A DNA stretch of 30,078 bases, taken from a virus. Numbering within the stretch: position 1 is the stretch's first letter; every line of letters starts with the position of its first letter. The position numbers and the translations under genes were made by a program. A model generated the notes under the pieces. The model was not told the DNA's origin and did no database searches. It saw nothing but the letters and a program-made list of their open reading frames with translations. Positions 15,212 to 23,047 of the stretch are shown here, one piece after another. The stretch spans positions 1 through 30,078 of IMG/VR virus record IMGVR_UViG_3300030061_002054. One strand, given 5' to 3'.

Positions 15212-16479
15212 TTTTCAAAAGAATCAACTACAGTTCCAACATATTCAATCATCTCCTCAGTAATGGTAGGAGAGCATCCAACAAAGAACACTAAGTCAAG
15301 TACCTTACATGCATTTGGATAGTTCTTATAGTAATCAAGATGACTATATCCAGGATGCATCAGAATATTACCAGCAAAGTAGTTACGAGTCTGAACTTTA
15401 TTATCTTCCAGATGCTTAGTTAGTTTAGTTTTTGTTTCCCTACTATCACAAATAATAGGAACGCCAAACCAACTTGTCTCTGCATCGGGATGTTCATCTA
15501 CACTACGAACACCAGGAATTTTTTCAAAGTGTGCTTGCATCAATTTCTTATTCTTACGACGCAATTCATGGATTTCATCTTGCTTTTCAATTTGAACACA
15601 ACCAATAGAACCTTGGAAGTCCATAGGTTTTAGATTGTATCCCATGATACTATAGACATATTTGTGATCAATGATGCCATCATACTTATCAATCCAAGTA
15701 TCAAATCTCTTACCACAAGTGCCGCAAGCAAGTAAATTTTGAGTGCCAACGCAATAACAATCGCGACCCCACCAAGCAAAACTACGTGCAATATTAATAA
15801 GTTCTTCATCATCAGATGAAATCATACCACCCTCACCAGTGCAAATATGATGAGCAGGATAGAAAGAACATGATGCAGCAATAGAATGATTTGTCAGGTA
15901 GTTATTTTTCCACTTACTACCAAGACTATCACAATTATCTGAAATCAATTCAATTTTATATCTATCACAAATGTCAATAATACAATCATAGTCATAAGGA
16001 TTACCAAGAACAGGAGAAGAAAATAGAGCTTTAGTTCTTGTAGTAATCTTATCTTCAATCTCAGTTACATCCCAGTTTAAATCAGAGAAATCAATATCAA
16101 CAAATACTGGTTTCAATCCATTTTGAACAATAGGTGCAATTGTAGTGGGAAATCCTACACAAGATACAATAATCTCATCACCATCTTGCCAACCTAGTCT
16201 CTTCTTCAGTGCTGCAATCATTACAAGATTTGCAGAACTACCTGAGTTGACCATCAAAGAATACTTCTTCCCAAATTTTTTGGAAAACATCCTCTCAAAC
16301 CGATTAACTTCTTCACCAGATGGCAGCCACTTACCATTCAGAAGTCCATTGACAGCTGCTCCCAACTCTTGGTTATCCCAGTAAGGACCGGAATAATAAA
16401 CAGGATTACCTGGTTTCCATTTACTATTTGCAAAATAAGGGGGATTTACATCTTTTAGAAGTGCTTCAATATCAACCAT
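15208..16479 (-). CDS. rfbH: RfbH/E1-like CDP-4-keto-6-deoxyglucose 3-dehydrase
   Basis: This 423-residue protein of the DegT/aminotransferase fold has histidine instead of the PLP lysine: H210 in FYPAHHICTGEGG. That change defines the E1 3-dehydrases, which use PMP to remove the C-3 hydroxyl. C183, C241 and C243 show the C-x57-C-x-C spacing known for the E1 [2Fe-2S] cluster, and C255 in TCGKRF aligns with the fourth ligand after a short insertion. WGRDCYC and DHKYVYS are also typical. GAGG seven bases upstream supports ATG 16479 over 16491. No E3 reductase gene is present, so host ferredoxin may supply electrons. Confidence 0.9.
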   Translation of the reverse strand: MVDIEALLKDVNPPYFANSKWKPGNPVYYSGPYWDNQELGAAVNGLLNGKWLPSGEEVNRFERMFSKKFGKKYSLMVNSGSSANLVMIAALKKRLGWQDGDEIIVSCVGFPTTIAPIVQNGLKPVFVDIDFSDLNWDVTEIEDKITTRTKALFSSPVLGNPYDYDCIIDICDRYKIELISDNCDSLGSKWKNNYLTNHSIAASCSFYPAHHICTGEGGMISSDDEELINIARSFAWWGRDCYCVGTQNLLACGTCGKRFDTWIDKYDGIIDHKYVYSIMGYNLKPMDFQGSIGCVQIEKQDEIHELRRKNKKLMQAHFEKIPGVRSVDEHPDAETSWFGVPIICDSRETKTKLTKHLEDNKVQTRNYFAGNILMHPGYSHLDYYKNYPNACKVLDLVFFVGCSPTITEEMIEYVGTVVDSFEK

Positions 16480-17323
16480 TTTGAACCTCATTTAAGTAAT
16501 CATTAACTTCATTAGACACAACAGAAGACAACCAATTCCTAAATCCACCTGCTTCTCTATTTAATTTTGCAGCTGCATGTCCACCTGCCTGATGCATGAC
16601 CTTAATGCACATTGGTTCCCCTGTTTTAGGATCATCAAGGTACAGTCTATCATCTTTTACATAAATTTGTGACCAACTGTCCCAGTGTGTATTCTGTCCC
16701 CAGGTGCTGCAGAGTCCGTATGATACTCCTGTTCCCATGGCATCAACTACCTTGGTGCTGTACTTATCAGAATTAAAGATTTGATTTAGAGTATCTTGTT
16801 CATCACCAATTCCATGAGCGTATGGATTGACCTCTCTTTTAATTCTAGCAGCTTCAACATTTAGACCATGCCAGTCATACCAAAACTGTTTACTGTTGGC
16901 ACCGATCATACCTGCATTAATAAAGTTTTGAATTGGAATCTGTTCACCATTACCAAAGGGTGGAAGATGAGTAACTGTGATCCCAGGTCCACAACTTGCA
17001 TTATCCAAAGAGTTATTATTACGAACTCCGATGATGTCCTCATCACTTTCAAAAAACTCTGTCATTGGTCCAGTAACAACAGCATCTGCATCTAGATGAA
17101 TGACCATATCATAATCTTCAACAAAAGGAAGACATGTGGTTGACATCATCCAAATAGGTTTCATCCAAGGCAATTGTTCATGAATCTGTTCAGTCATCTT
17201 TGTGTCAAAGATAATGTGATCTACTTCTGGATGAAAATATTTGACCGAATTAATTAATTTATCTAGACCTAGAAGTTCTGCATAATCATCTGTACACCAA
17301 GTTGTTATAGCAATTTTTTTCAT
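16472..17323 (-). CDS. GT8-like GT-A glycosyltransferase
   Basis: This 283-residue protein starts IAITTWCTDDY and carries the nucleotide/metal motif HLDADAVV at about 76-83, NAGMIG at about 136-141 and a late HQAGGH near 247-252 that may complete the metal site. This order (DxD, NAG, H) is that of GT8-type retaining galactosyl- and glucosyltransferases, though overall similarity cannot be measured here. No membrane segment is seen. It overlaps the RfbH-like gene by eight bases and the upstream methyltransferase gene by four. Confidence 0.75.
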   Translation of the reverse strand: MKKIAITTWCTDDYAELLGLDKLINSVKYFHPEVDHIIFDTKMTEQIHEQLPWMKPIWMMSTTCLPFVEDYDMVIHLDADAVVTGPMTEFFESDEDIIGVRNNNSLDNASCGPGITVTHLPPFGNGEQIPIQNFINAGMIGANSKQFWYDWHGLNVEAARIKREVNPYAHGIGDEQDTLNQIFNSDKYSTKVVDAMGTGVSYGLCSTWGQNTHWDSWSQIYVKDDRLYLDDPKTGEPMCIKVMHQAGGHAAAKLNREAGGFRNWLSSVVSNEVNDYLNEVQNG

Positions 17324-17808
17324 TTGTCTCCCATAGCCATAAATGAATTGTTTAAATCAATACCAGATACAAAAATATTTTCATATCCACGTTCAAACAT
17401 GTAAGCCTCAATAATTTTAGGAGTAAGTACATGCTTATGCTTTCTATTATTCCAAGGTCTCCAATAGACCTGACTAAAATCGGGTAGATATAAAAACAAG
17501 GTTCCTTCCTTCTTGAGATTATCATACCAATAATCCATAGTCGCAACCCAATCAGTTACGTGCTCTAGGCAATGACTAGAGAAAATGTAATCTACTTGAA
17601 CTGGTGGTAGATTATCAGCATCCCATGGATCATCAAAGTCAAGATCAATAGGTGTGGCACCAGGAAATGCCCACTCTGGTTTCATACAACCAATATCATA
17701 TCCAACTCCACTACAAACATGTTTTGCAAAAGGAATTGCAAATTGTGATGCATTCCCTTCTGTTTGAAATTTTGGATACCAGTTTTTCTTATATTCTACT
17801 ACTTGCAT
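17320..17808 (-). CDS. Class I SAM-dependent methyltransferase (type 11-like)
   Basis: This 162-residue protein has a degenerate motif I (DIGC at 38-41), an acidic strand-2 region (PIDLDFDDPWD) and the diagnostic SSHCLEHV at 77-84, with a FLYLPD strand near 110. It is short for this family (usually about 200 or more) and lacks a full glycine-rich GxGxG, but motif order is correct. A role in methylating a sugar or sugar nucleotide is inferred from context. Start and stop overlap both neighbours. Confidence 0.77.
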   Translation of the reverse strand: MQVVEYKKNWYPKFQTEGNASQFAIPFAKHVCSGVGYDIGCMKPEWAFPGATPIDLDFDDPWDADNLPPVQVDYIFSSHCLEHVTDWVATMDYWYDNLKKEGTLFLYLPDFSQVYWRPWNNRKHKHVLTPKIIEAYMFERGYENIFVSGIDLNNSFMAMGDK

Positions 17809-18503
17809 ATTAATGTATGTGGGGTACTGAATAGGTAATCAATCTCAGTCATGTTCTTTTCATTATGTGCAACAACCACATAATTTTCATAAGAGGTGTC
17901 TAAGACATCAATAATATAGTTGAGTGATGTATTGATTGTATAAACACTCTTTGCCTTCTCAAAAACTTTACACCAATCGAACAAAGTATATCCGTCAATG
18001 TATTGTAGTTCTACAACCGGTAAGTTGTAATTTTCTGGAAGCATCAGTTCACAATTCCTTCCTTCATTATAAAGGTTGTTGATAAACACGAACTCGGAAT
18101 CATCCTTGAGACCAAGTACATTATAATACAGATCATCTTCTTTAGCAAAGTCACGATCAAATTTAAACCAATCTTTCCAATCAGAATAATCAAGTCCCAA
18201 CATAGAATACTTTGAACTCATAATCTTACCATCATTATGAGTCATATCAGCAGTTGCCATACTGATAAATGCTGCGTTGTCCTCTACAACAGCACCTGCA
18301 CCATGTTCATAGATATCTTTCATTGGGAAGTCATCTGTTGTCATAGGAAACCAAATATCTTTAATGTATTTTTGAATCCATTGGATATCGGGTTTCAGGG
18401 GCCAGACAACATCATACCCCTTCATCATCATTAACCTAGCAATCTTTTGGCAAAAGAAAACATCACCAATTCCTGCAGGTTGTTTAATCAAACAAGGTTT
18501 CAT
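17799..18503 (-). CDS. GT9/heptosyltransferase-like protein
   Basis: This 234-residue protein begins KPCLIKQPAGIGDVFFCQKIA, resembling the first strand and glycine loop of GT9 (ADP-heptose:LPS heptosyltransferase) GT-B folds. The second half contains VYTINTSLNYI, similar to the GT9 donor-side helix where a diphosphate-binding loop normally sits. It is only two thirds of a normal GT9 (about 330 residues), so it may be a reduced or specialised enzyme. Its presence alongside a heptose-type kinase and nucleotidyltransferase is suggestive, not proof. Confidence 0.65.
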   Translation of the reverse strand: MKPCLIKQPAGIGDVFFCQKIARLMMMKGYDVVWPLKPDIQWIQKYIKDIWFPMTTDDFPMKDIYEHGAGAVVEDNAAFISMATADMTHNDGKIMSSKYSMLGLDYSDWKDWFKFDRDFAKEDDLYYNVLGLKDDSEFVFINNLYNEGRNCELMLPENYNLPVVELQYIDGYTLFDWCKVFEKAKSVYTINTSLNYIIDVLDTSYENYVVVAHNEKNMTEIDYLFSTPHTLICK

Positions 18504-19063
18504 ACGTAAGCTACTAATTCATAATCATCAACTCTACCTTTCTCACCTCCCAGATCGACAGGAAAATATTCAATAGTGTAATCATTATTAATTGATAGAA
18601 GTTTTTCTTCAAGTGCTGCCACTTGTCCACTAAAATATACAGGAATATCATCAATGATAATTGTATGATCTTTGATAGAACTATTTTTAATTACATTCAA
18701 TTCATCAAAAGTAGGTACTCCTCCACCTTCAGCATGAGCATCTAACCAAAAACAAGATTTTTTAGTTAGTGTCTTTACCATTTCAGAAAAACAATCATCA
18801 GATTTTCCTAACCAAAGACTAACATTATCATTGTCTTTGAATCTATTCATGCAATGTTGATATCGATCCTGCATCATCTCACAACTAAGGACTTCATCAA
18901 ATTTATGGTCTAAGGCATATTGAACTCCATTACCAAGATAGGTTCCAGTTTCTACAAAATTTTTACAACCTTTACCAACTCCAAAATCTCTCAAAAGAAA
19001 ATAATAAGTTGGGATGCCAGAAGAAATTGATTCCTGGTAATATTTGTCCTTGTCTGTCATCAT
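18500..19063 (-). CDS. SAM methyltransferase-like protein
   Basis: This 187-residue protein has VETGTYLGNGV at 37-47, in place of motif I, VLSCEM at about 58-63, FWLDAHAEGG near 105-114 and IIIDDI near 135-140. This pattern occurs in FkbM/type-24-like methyltransferases that modify hydroxyls of sugars. Two adjacent ATG codons (19063, 19060) could start it. It is flanked by GT10 and GT9-like genes with direct or four-base junctions. The exact acceptor is unknown. Confidence 0.7.
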   Translation of the reverse strand: MMTDKDKYYQESISSGIPTYYFLLRDFGVGKGCKNFVETGTYLGNGVQYALDHKFDEVLSCEMMQDRYQHCMNRFKDNDNVSLWLGKSDDCFSEMVKTLTKKSCFWLDAHAEGGGVPTFDELNVIKNSSIKDHTIIIDDIPVYFSGQVAALEEKLLSINNDYTIEYFPVDLGGEKGRVDDYELVAYV

Positions 19064-19909
19064 TCATTCTCCGTTTAAGTAGTTTTCATAGATGAAGTCT
19101 TCTAATACTTCCATTTCCAATGCTCTTTCAAAGTTGTCTTTGACTGCATCTATTTTATCATAATACATATCCTCAGTCAAAGATTCAATATCAAAACTGT
19201 TCTCAAGGATAATCATACCTTCAGTATTAAACCATTTTCCAACAGAGGGAGTACCATAGTAAATTGGAATAGTTCCAGTTAAAAAACAATCAAGAAGTTT
19301 TTCACTGAAATACTGATCATTATTCTCAATAGCAACTGAGAACATGTAGTCCGCAAGTGCATCTTCTTTGTATTCTATTTCATTAAAACCACGACCAAAC
19401 AAAGGAGCATAATCCTTTAATTGATCTAACATATGCAATCTCTGTTGGTGGCCAGGAAGATGAGATTTGTTTGATGCTAAAATAGAAATCAATTTATCCT
19501 TTGGATAAATTTGAGGATCACGAATCCAAGATCCGTTACCAGGAATCCAACAAATTCTATCATGAAGGTTGCATAGTTCTTCACTCCAAGTAAAAATCTT
19601 ATCATAAGCATTCATATACTTATCAAGATTACTTTTGATATCATCAATGAGTGGTTGAACTAACCAACAACACTCCAAAATAATTCCATATTTCTTTTTA
19701 CTTACAGTGTCTTGTAGTCCTGGTGAGATATATCCATCAACATAAAATGTTTCATCATCAGATATAAGGTTATTGAAAGTAAGTTTCTGTTTACCCTCAC
19801 CTTCATGAATCCACTTGATATACTTCGACTCTTTACCGTGAGTTGAATATCCTTTATTACCATTGGTAAGATGAATAAAGGTATTGTTCAGTAGTTTAAA
19901 ATTTTTCAT
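19064..19909 (-). CDS. GT10 alpha-1,3/4-fucosyltransferase-like
   Basis: The 281 residues contain the GT10 donor-binding signature: FSVAIEN at 190-196, then FSEKLLDCFLTGTIPIYYG at 201-219, equivalent to the FAFEN...DYxTEKL...G-PVYxG block of bacterial and animal alpha-1,3-fucosyltransferases. The C-terminus lacks the heptad repeats of Helicobacter enzymes. The donor in this family is GDP-L-fucose. With a GDP-mannose 3,5-epimerase gene two positions upstream, GDP-L-galactose is a possible alternative donor. ATG 19909 overlaps the FkbM stop by four bases. Confidence 0.86.
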   Translation of the reverse strand: MKNFKLLNNTFIHLTNGNKGYSTHGKESKYIKWIHEGEGKQKLTFNNLISDDETFYVDGYISPGLQDTVSKKKYGIILECCWLVQPLIDDIKSNLDKYMNAYDKIFTWSEELCNLHDRICWIPGNGSWIRDPQIYPKDKLISILASNKSHLPGHQQRLHMLDQLKDYAPLFGRGFNEIEYKEDALADYMFSVAIENNDQYFSEKLLDCFLTGTIPIYYGTPSVGKWFNTEGMIILENSFDIESLTEDMYYDKIDAVKDNFERALEMEVLEDFIYENYLNGE

Positions 19910-20640
19910 TTCAACAAATACTTTTCTTTGTTAAATGGTTTCAGTTCTCTATCGTTTCTCACAAAAACAGAGTCTCCCCACTGCTCATAACCATAAGAAT
20001 CAGACATCTCATTAAGAGTAAAGTTTCTTTTATCTAACCACTCCACAATAACATCATGAGATGCACCGGTATTGTTTCTATCATCAAGTGAAGTTTCTAG
20101 AAAAATAGTATTGATATATTTAAGATTATCCTCAAAACCTTTCAAGACTTCAAGTTCAGCACCTTCAACATCAATATTCAAAAAATCATACTGATTCATA
20201 TCAATATTATTTTCGTCAATCAATGTAGACAATTTCTTAGTTGTAACATCAACATAATTGCCTTTAGAAAGTTTTGCTGACAGGTGAGCAGAATATGCAA
20301 CTGGATTTAATGTCGAACAGTCGTTTGCAAGATAGAATTTTTTCTTTAATCCATCCTCACTATAAAGACATTCATTAAAACAAAGATATCCACACTCATC
20401 TGCAACTGGTTTTGACATGGTGTCATAAACAAACTTATTTGCCTCTACACCAATAACCTTAGTCCCAGCAAGTTTAGTATAACAATCATGCTCAGGGAAG
20501 TTCCAAAGGCCAACATGAATGATTCCTTTGACATCAACGTTTAATCTTTCAAAGATGCCAGTATATTCTGCAGTTGGATGATCCCATGTGGCATATCCAG
20601 TCTCCTTATCATAAGAAGCATATGGTCCTAATTTACTCAT
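19906..20640 (-). CDS. FkbM-family methyltransferase
   Basis: This 244-residue protein has HVGLW at 42-46 in the motif I position, GVEAN near 64-68 as the SAM ribose-binding acid, and the FkbM hallmark LNIDVEGAELEVLKG at 154-168. FkbM enzymes O-methylate sugars or polyketides with SAM. I set the start at ATG 20640, one base after the stop of the GDP-mannose epimerase gene. A longer open frame to 20751 runs back into that gene and is unlikely to be translated. It probably methylates the glycan product. Confidence 0.86.
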   Translation of the reverse strand: MSKLGPYASYDKETGYATWDHPTAEYTGIFERLNVDVKGIIHVGLWNFPEHDCYTKLAGTKVIGVEANKFVYDTMSKPVADECGYLCFNECLYSEDGLKKKFYLANDCSTLNPVAYSAHLSAKLSKGNYVDVTTKKLSTLIDENNIDMNQYDFLNIDVEGAELEVLKGFEDNLKYINTIFLETSLDDRNNTGASHDVIVEWLDKRNFTLNEMSDSYGYEQWGDSVFVRNDRELKPFNKEKYLLK

Positions 20641-20641
20641 A

Positions 20642-21754
20642 TTAAACGGGGTGATAAAAAGGAACGTAGTTGTCAGATTTAATCTGAGAACTAATCCAAG
20701 AATAAGTTTTGCGAATACCCTCTTCAAGGGTCTGAGAATAATCCCATCCAAGTTCTCTACGGATTACATCATTATTAGAGTTGCGACCACGAACCCCAAG
20801 AGGTCCATCAATATGAATCTTGGAGACTTCTTTGCCAGCAACCTTAGCGGCAGTATCTACAAGTTGGTTAATAGTAACCATCTCTTCAGAACCAATATTC
20901 ACTGGTCCCATGAAGTCACTATCCATCATTCTTCTAGTTGCTTCAATACATTCATCAATGAACAAGAAGGAACGAGTTTGTAACCCATCTCCCCACACCT
21001 CGATTGCTCCACCTTGCTCCGGGAGGAAAGCGACTTTACGGCAGATTGCAGCTGGTGCTTTCTCTCTTCCACCGTCCCAGGTTCCTTCAGGACCGAAGAT
21101 GTTATGATACCTAGCAACCCGAACAGGGATGCCATGATTACGATTGTAAGCAAAGTAGAGACGCTCACTGAAGAGTTTCTCCCATCCATACTCGGAGTCT
21201 GGTTCTGCTGGGTACGCATCATTTTCCCTCAGTCCAGGATTGTTTGTTTCTTCTTGAGCATACTCAGGATACATGCACGCTGATCCAGAGTAGAAAATTT
21301 TAGTAGGTTGCTCTAAGGAAGGACGAACACATGCAGTTCCGTTCTCTTCACCATCAAAGGTTTCATTCAGTTTACGAACTTCCTCAAGAACATTTAAATT
21401 AATTGATACGGAGTTGTGCATGATGTCTGCATCGTTCTCACCTGTGAATACAAAACCTGCTCCACCCATATCAGCAGCAAACTGATAGATCTCATCAAAA
21501 GGACGGATACAGCGATAAGGAACAGAGTTATAAAAATTACCTTGTTCACCTTTGAATTGGATGACACGACGCACGAAAGTTACATCACGCAAGTCACCTT
21601 GCACAAATTCATTTGCTTCTGTGTTAGAGAACTCAGGCAGCTTAAGGTCAACCCCACGCACCCAGTATCCTTCAGAGCGGAGACGTTTGACCATATGCGA
21701 TCCAATAAATCCACCCGCACCAAGCACAAGTGCGGTCTTATTATAGTCAGACAT
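20642..21754 (-). CDS. GDP-mannose 3,5-epimerase (GME-like)
   Basis: This 370-residue extended SDR has the glycine motif GAGGFIG at 12-18, AADMGGAGFV at 93-102, SGSACMYPE at 156-164, the catalytic YGWEK at 189-193 and RYHNIFGPEGTWDGGREKAP shortly after. These are the signature blocks of GDP-D-mannose 3',5'-epimerase, known from plants and some bacteria, which makes GDP-L-galactose and GDP-L-gulose. Insertions at about 65-85 and 133-150 distinguish it from the plant enzyme. It has its own consensus promoter (21781-21809). Confidence 0.88.
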   Translation of the reverse strand: MSDYNKTALVLGAGGFIGSHMVKRLRSEGYWVRGVDLKLPEFSNTEANEFVQGDLRDVTFVRRVIQFKGEQGNFYNSVPYRCIRPFDEIYQFAADMGGAGFVFTGENDADIMHNSVSINLNVLEEVRKLNETFDGEENGTACVRPSLEQPTKIFYSGSACMYPEYAQEETNNPGLRENDAYPAEPDSEYGWEKLFSERLYFAYNRNHGIPVRVARYHNIFGPEGTWDGGREKAPAAICRKVAFLPEQGGAIEVWGDGLQTRSFLFIDECIEATRRMMDSDFMGPVNIGSEEMVTINQLVDTAAKVAGKEVSKIHIDGPLGVRGRNSNNDVIRRELGWDYSQTLEEGIRKTYSWISSQIKSDNYVPFYHPV

Positions 21755-21780
21755 AAAATATTAATGTTGTCATAGTATGT

Positions 21781-21809
21781 ATTATACCTCTCAAAAGGCG
21801 ATTAGTCAA
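21781..21809 (-). promoter_or_regulatory. Sigma70 promoter for the GME-led operon
   Basis: On the minus strand TTGACT (21809-21804) and TATAAT (21786-21781) are spaced 17 bases apart. Transcription would start near 21774, about 20 bases before ATG 21754. The -35 overlaps the stop of the rmlB-like gene and lies in an inverted repeat (GTCAAG 21805-21810 and CTTGAC 21817-21822). It gives the glycan genes an entry point independent of rmlB. Confidence 0.82.
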
Positions 21810-22731
21810 GATACCACTTGACAGTCTCGGCTAAACCTCTATTAAATTCTACACCTGGAAACCACCCGGTTTTTTCTGTGAGTTTAGAAAAATCTGTTCC
21901 ATACCTTTGATCCTGTCCTGGTCTCTCATCAGATTGTCCTATTAGAGAGTGTGGTTTATCAAGAATGTCTAAGATTTTCTTTGTTATATCCATATTTGTG
22001 ACCTCACATGCACCACCAATATTAAACTTATCGTTGATTACTTTCTTTTCTTCCAAAGACCAAATTGCAGTGCAGTGATCAAGTACATGAATCCAGTCCC
22101 TAACTTGATGACCTCCACCATACATGTTAGTGACAGTATCATTCATTCCGTTTAGGATAATTTTTGGAATCAGTTTCTCAGGGTGTTGGCGAGGTCCGTA
22201 GTTGTTAGAAGAACTAGTAATAATATACGGTAGATCATAAGTGTTATTCCATGTCTTTACCATGTGCTCCGCAGATGCCTTTGTAGCAGAATATGGGTTA
22301 CGTGGATCATATGGTGTATTTTCGTTGAAAAGAGAACCATCAAAATCTAAAGATCCATATACCTCATCTGTGGATACATGATGAAATTTTTCAACACCAA
22401 CAGAAACACTAGATGAAAGAAGATTCGTTGTTCCAATAATATTTGTTTTGATGAAAGGAGTCACGTCTCTGATAGAGTTGTCAACATGACTCTCTGCAGC
22501 AAAGTTAAACACCTTTGTTGGTTTTACTTTCTCAAAAATATAATCTACGTGCTCTTTATCAGAAATATCACACCAGATAAATTCTACACCATCTGGTATG
22601 TTAGTTTCCTTACCAGCATATGTGATATTATCTAAAACAATAATCCTATCGTCGGTGACATTTTTTAAAAAGTATAGAAAGTTGCTGCCAATAAATCCAG
22701 CACCTCCAGTCACTAAAATTGTATTAAACAT
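21802..22731 (-). CDS. rmlB: dTDP-glucose 4,6-dehydratase (RmlB-like)
   Basis: This 309-residue protein is RmlB-like: GGAGFIG at 9-15, FAAESHVDNSI at 77-87, STDEVYG at 120-126 with the catalytic T-D-E triad, YSATK at 147-151, and SNNYGPRQHPEKLIP further on. It produces 4-keto-6-deoxy sugar nucleotides, the precursor class needed by the RfbH-like and ThDP enzymes downstream. It is about 40 residues shorter than typical RmlB. The nucleotide (dTDP or CDP) cannot be fixed from motifs, although similarity favours dTDP. It is the first gene of the cluster, with its own promoter at 22751-22779. Confidence 0.9.
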   Translation of the reverse strand: MFNTILVTGGAGFIGSNFLYFLKNVTDDRIIVLDNITYAGKETNIPDGVEFIWCDISDKEHVDYIFEKVKPTKVFNFAAESHVDNSIRDVTPFIKTNIIGTTNLLSSSVSVGVEKFHHVSTDEVYGSLDFDGSLFNENTPYDPRNPYSATKASAEHMVKTWNNTYDLPYIITSSSNNYGPRQHPEKLIPKIILNGMNDTVTNMYGGGHQVRDWIHVLDHCTAIWSLEEKKVINDKFNIGGACEVTNMDITKKILDILDKPHSLIGQSDERPGQDQRYGTDFSKLTEKTGWFPGVEFNRGLAETVKWYLD

Positions 22732-22750
22732 TACTTATGGGTTTTCTTAA

Positions 22751-22779
22751 ATGATACTAAAAAAGACCCTTAATGTCAA
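22751..22779 (-). promoter_or_regulatory. Sigma70 promoter for rmlB, nested in a terminator
   Basis: On the minus strand TTGACA (22779-22774) and TATCAT (22756-22751) are separated by 17 bases. The -35 hexamer covers the loop and part of the stem of the terminator at 22758-22787. Transcription would start near 22744, shortly before ATG 22731. Confidence 0.75.
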
Positions 22780-22787
22780 GGGTCTTT
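22758..22787 (-). terminator. Intrinsic terminator after the coiled-coil gene
   Basis: A perfect 10-bp stem (AAAGACCCTT with AAGGGTCTTT) and 6-base loop is followed on the minus strand by six Ts. It ends the unit containing the gene at 22832-23023. A smaller 7-bp hairpin (CTTGCTT/AAGCAAG, 22806-22824) lies between the stop codon and this terminator. Confidence 0.9.
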
Positions 22788-22831
22788 GGGTCGCCATGCA
22801 CGCCACTTGCTTTTAGGAAGCAAGAAACCAA

Positions 22832-23023
22832 TTAGCTCCAGAGTTGGTTGATTCTAGTCTCCATCTCTACAAACCTTGCATCAACTTCTTGTTGTGCTTT
22901 ATCGCTTGCTTCAAGCGCAGCAACTTTTGCTTCTAGTGCCTGAAGTCTTGCCTCAACCTCAACATCATATTTTGACATTGATGCACCAGATGCAGATTTT
23001 CCTGCTTTTCCTTGAGTTGACAT
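22832..23023 (-). CDS. Small coiled-coil protein
   Basis: This 63-residue protein has an N-terminal Ser/Gly/Lys/Ala-rich stretch, then continuous heptads from about residue 20 to 60 (EARLQALEAKVAALEA), predicting a coiled coil, and ends INQLWS. I do not recognise a family. A CTAAATA late-type box lies 25-31 bases upstream and a strong terminator follows, so it may be a small structural or assembly protein made late as its own transcript. Confidence 0.8.
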   Translation of the reverse strand: MSTQGKAGKSASGASMSKYDVEVEARLQALEAKVAALEASDKAQQEVDARFVEMETRINQLWS

Positions 23024-23047
23024 AATAGTAAAAATTAACTCTTTGAT

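Noticed and set aside
14588-15322. Plus-strand open frame of 244 codons
   Set aside because: It is antisense to the well-supported ThDP enzyme, with Asn/Ser/Thr-rich composition typical of reverse-strand translation and no motif.
15208-16479. Ordinary sugar aminotransferase (DegT/ArnB type)
   Set aside because: The PLP lysine is replaced by histidine in FYPAHHI and the iron-sulfur cysteines are kept, so the dehydrase E1 assignment fits better.
19906-20751. FkbM protein with a 37-residue hydrophobic N-terminal extension
   Set aside because: The extension is the out-of-frame 3' end of the GME gene. ATG 20640 directly after that gene's stop is the better start.
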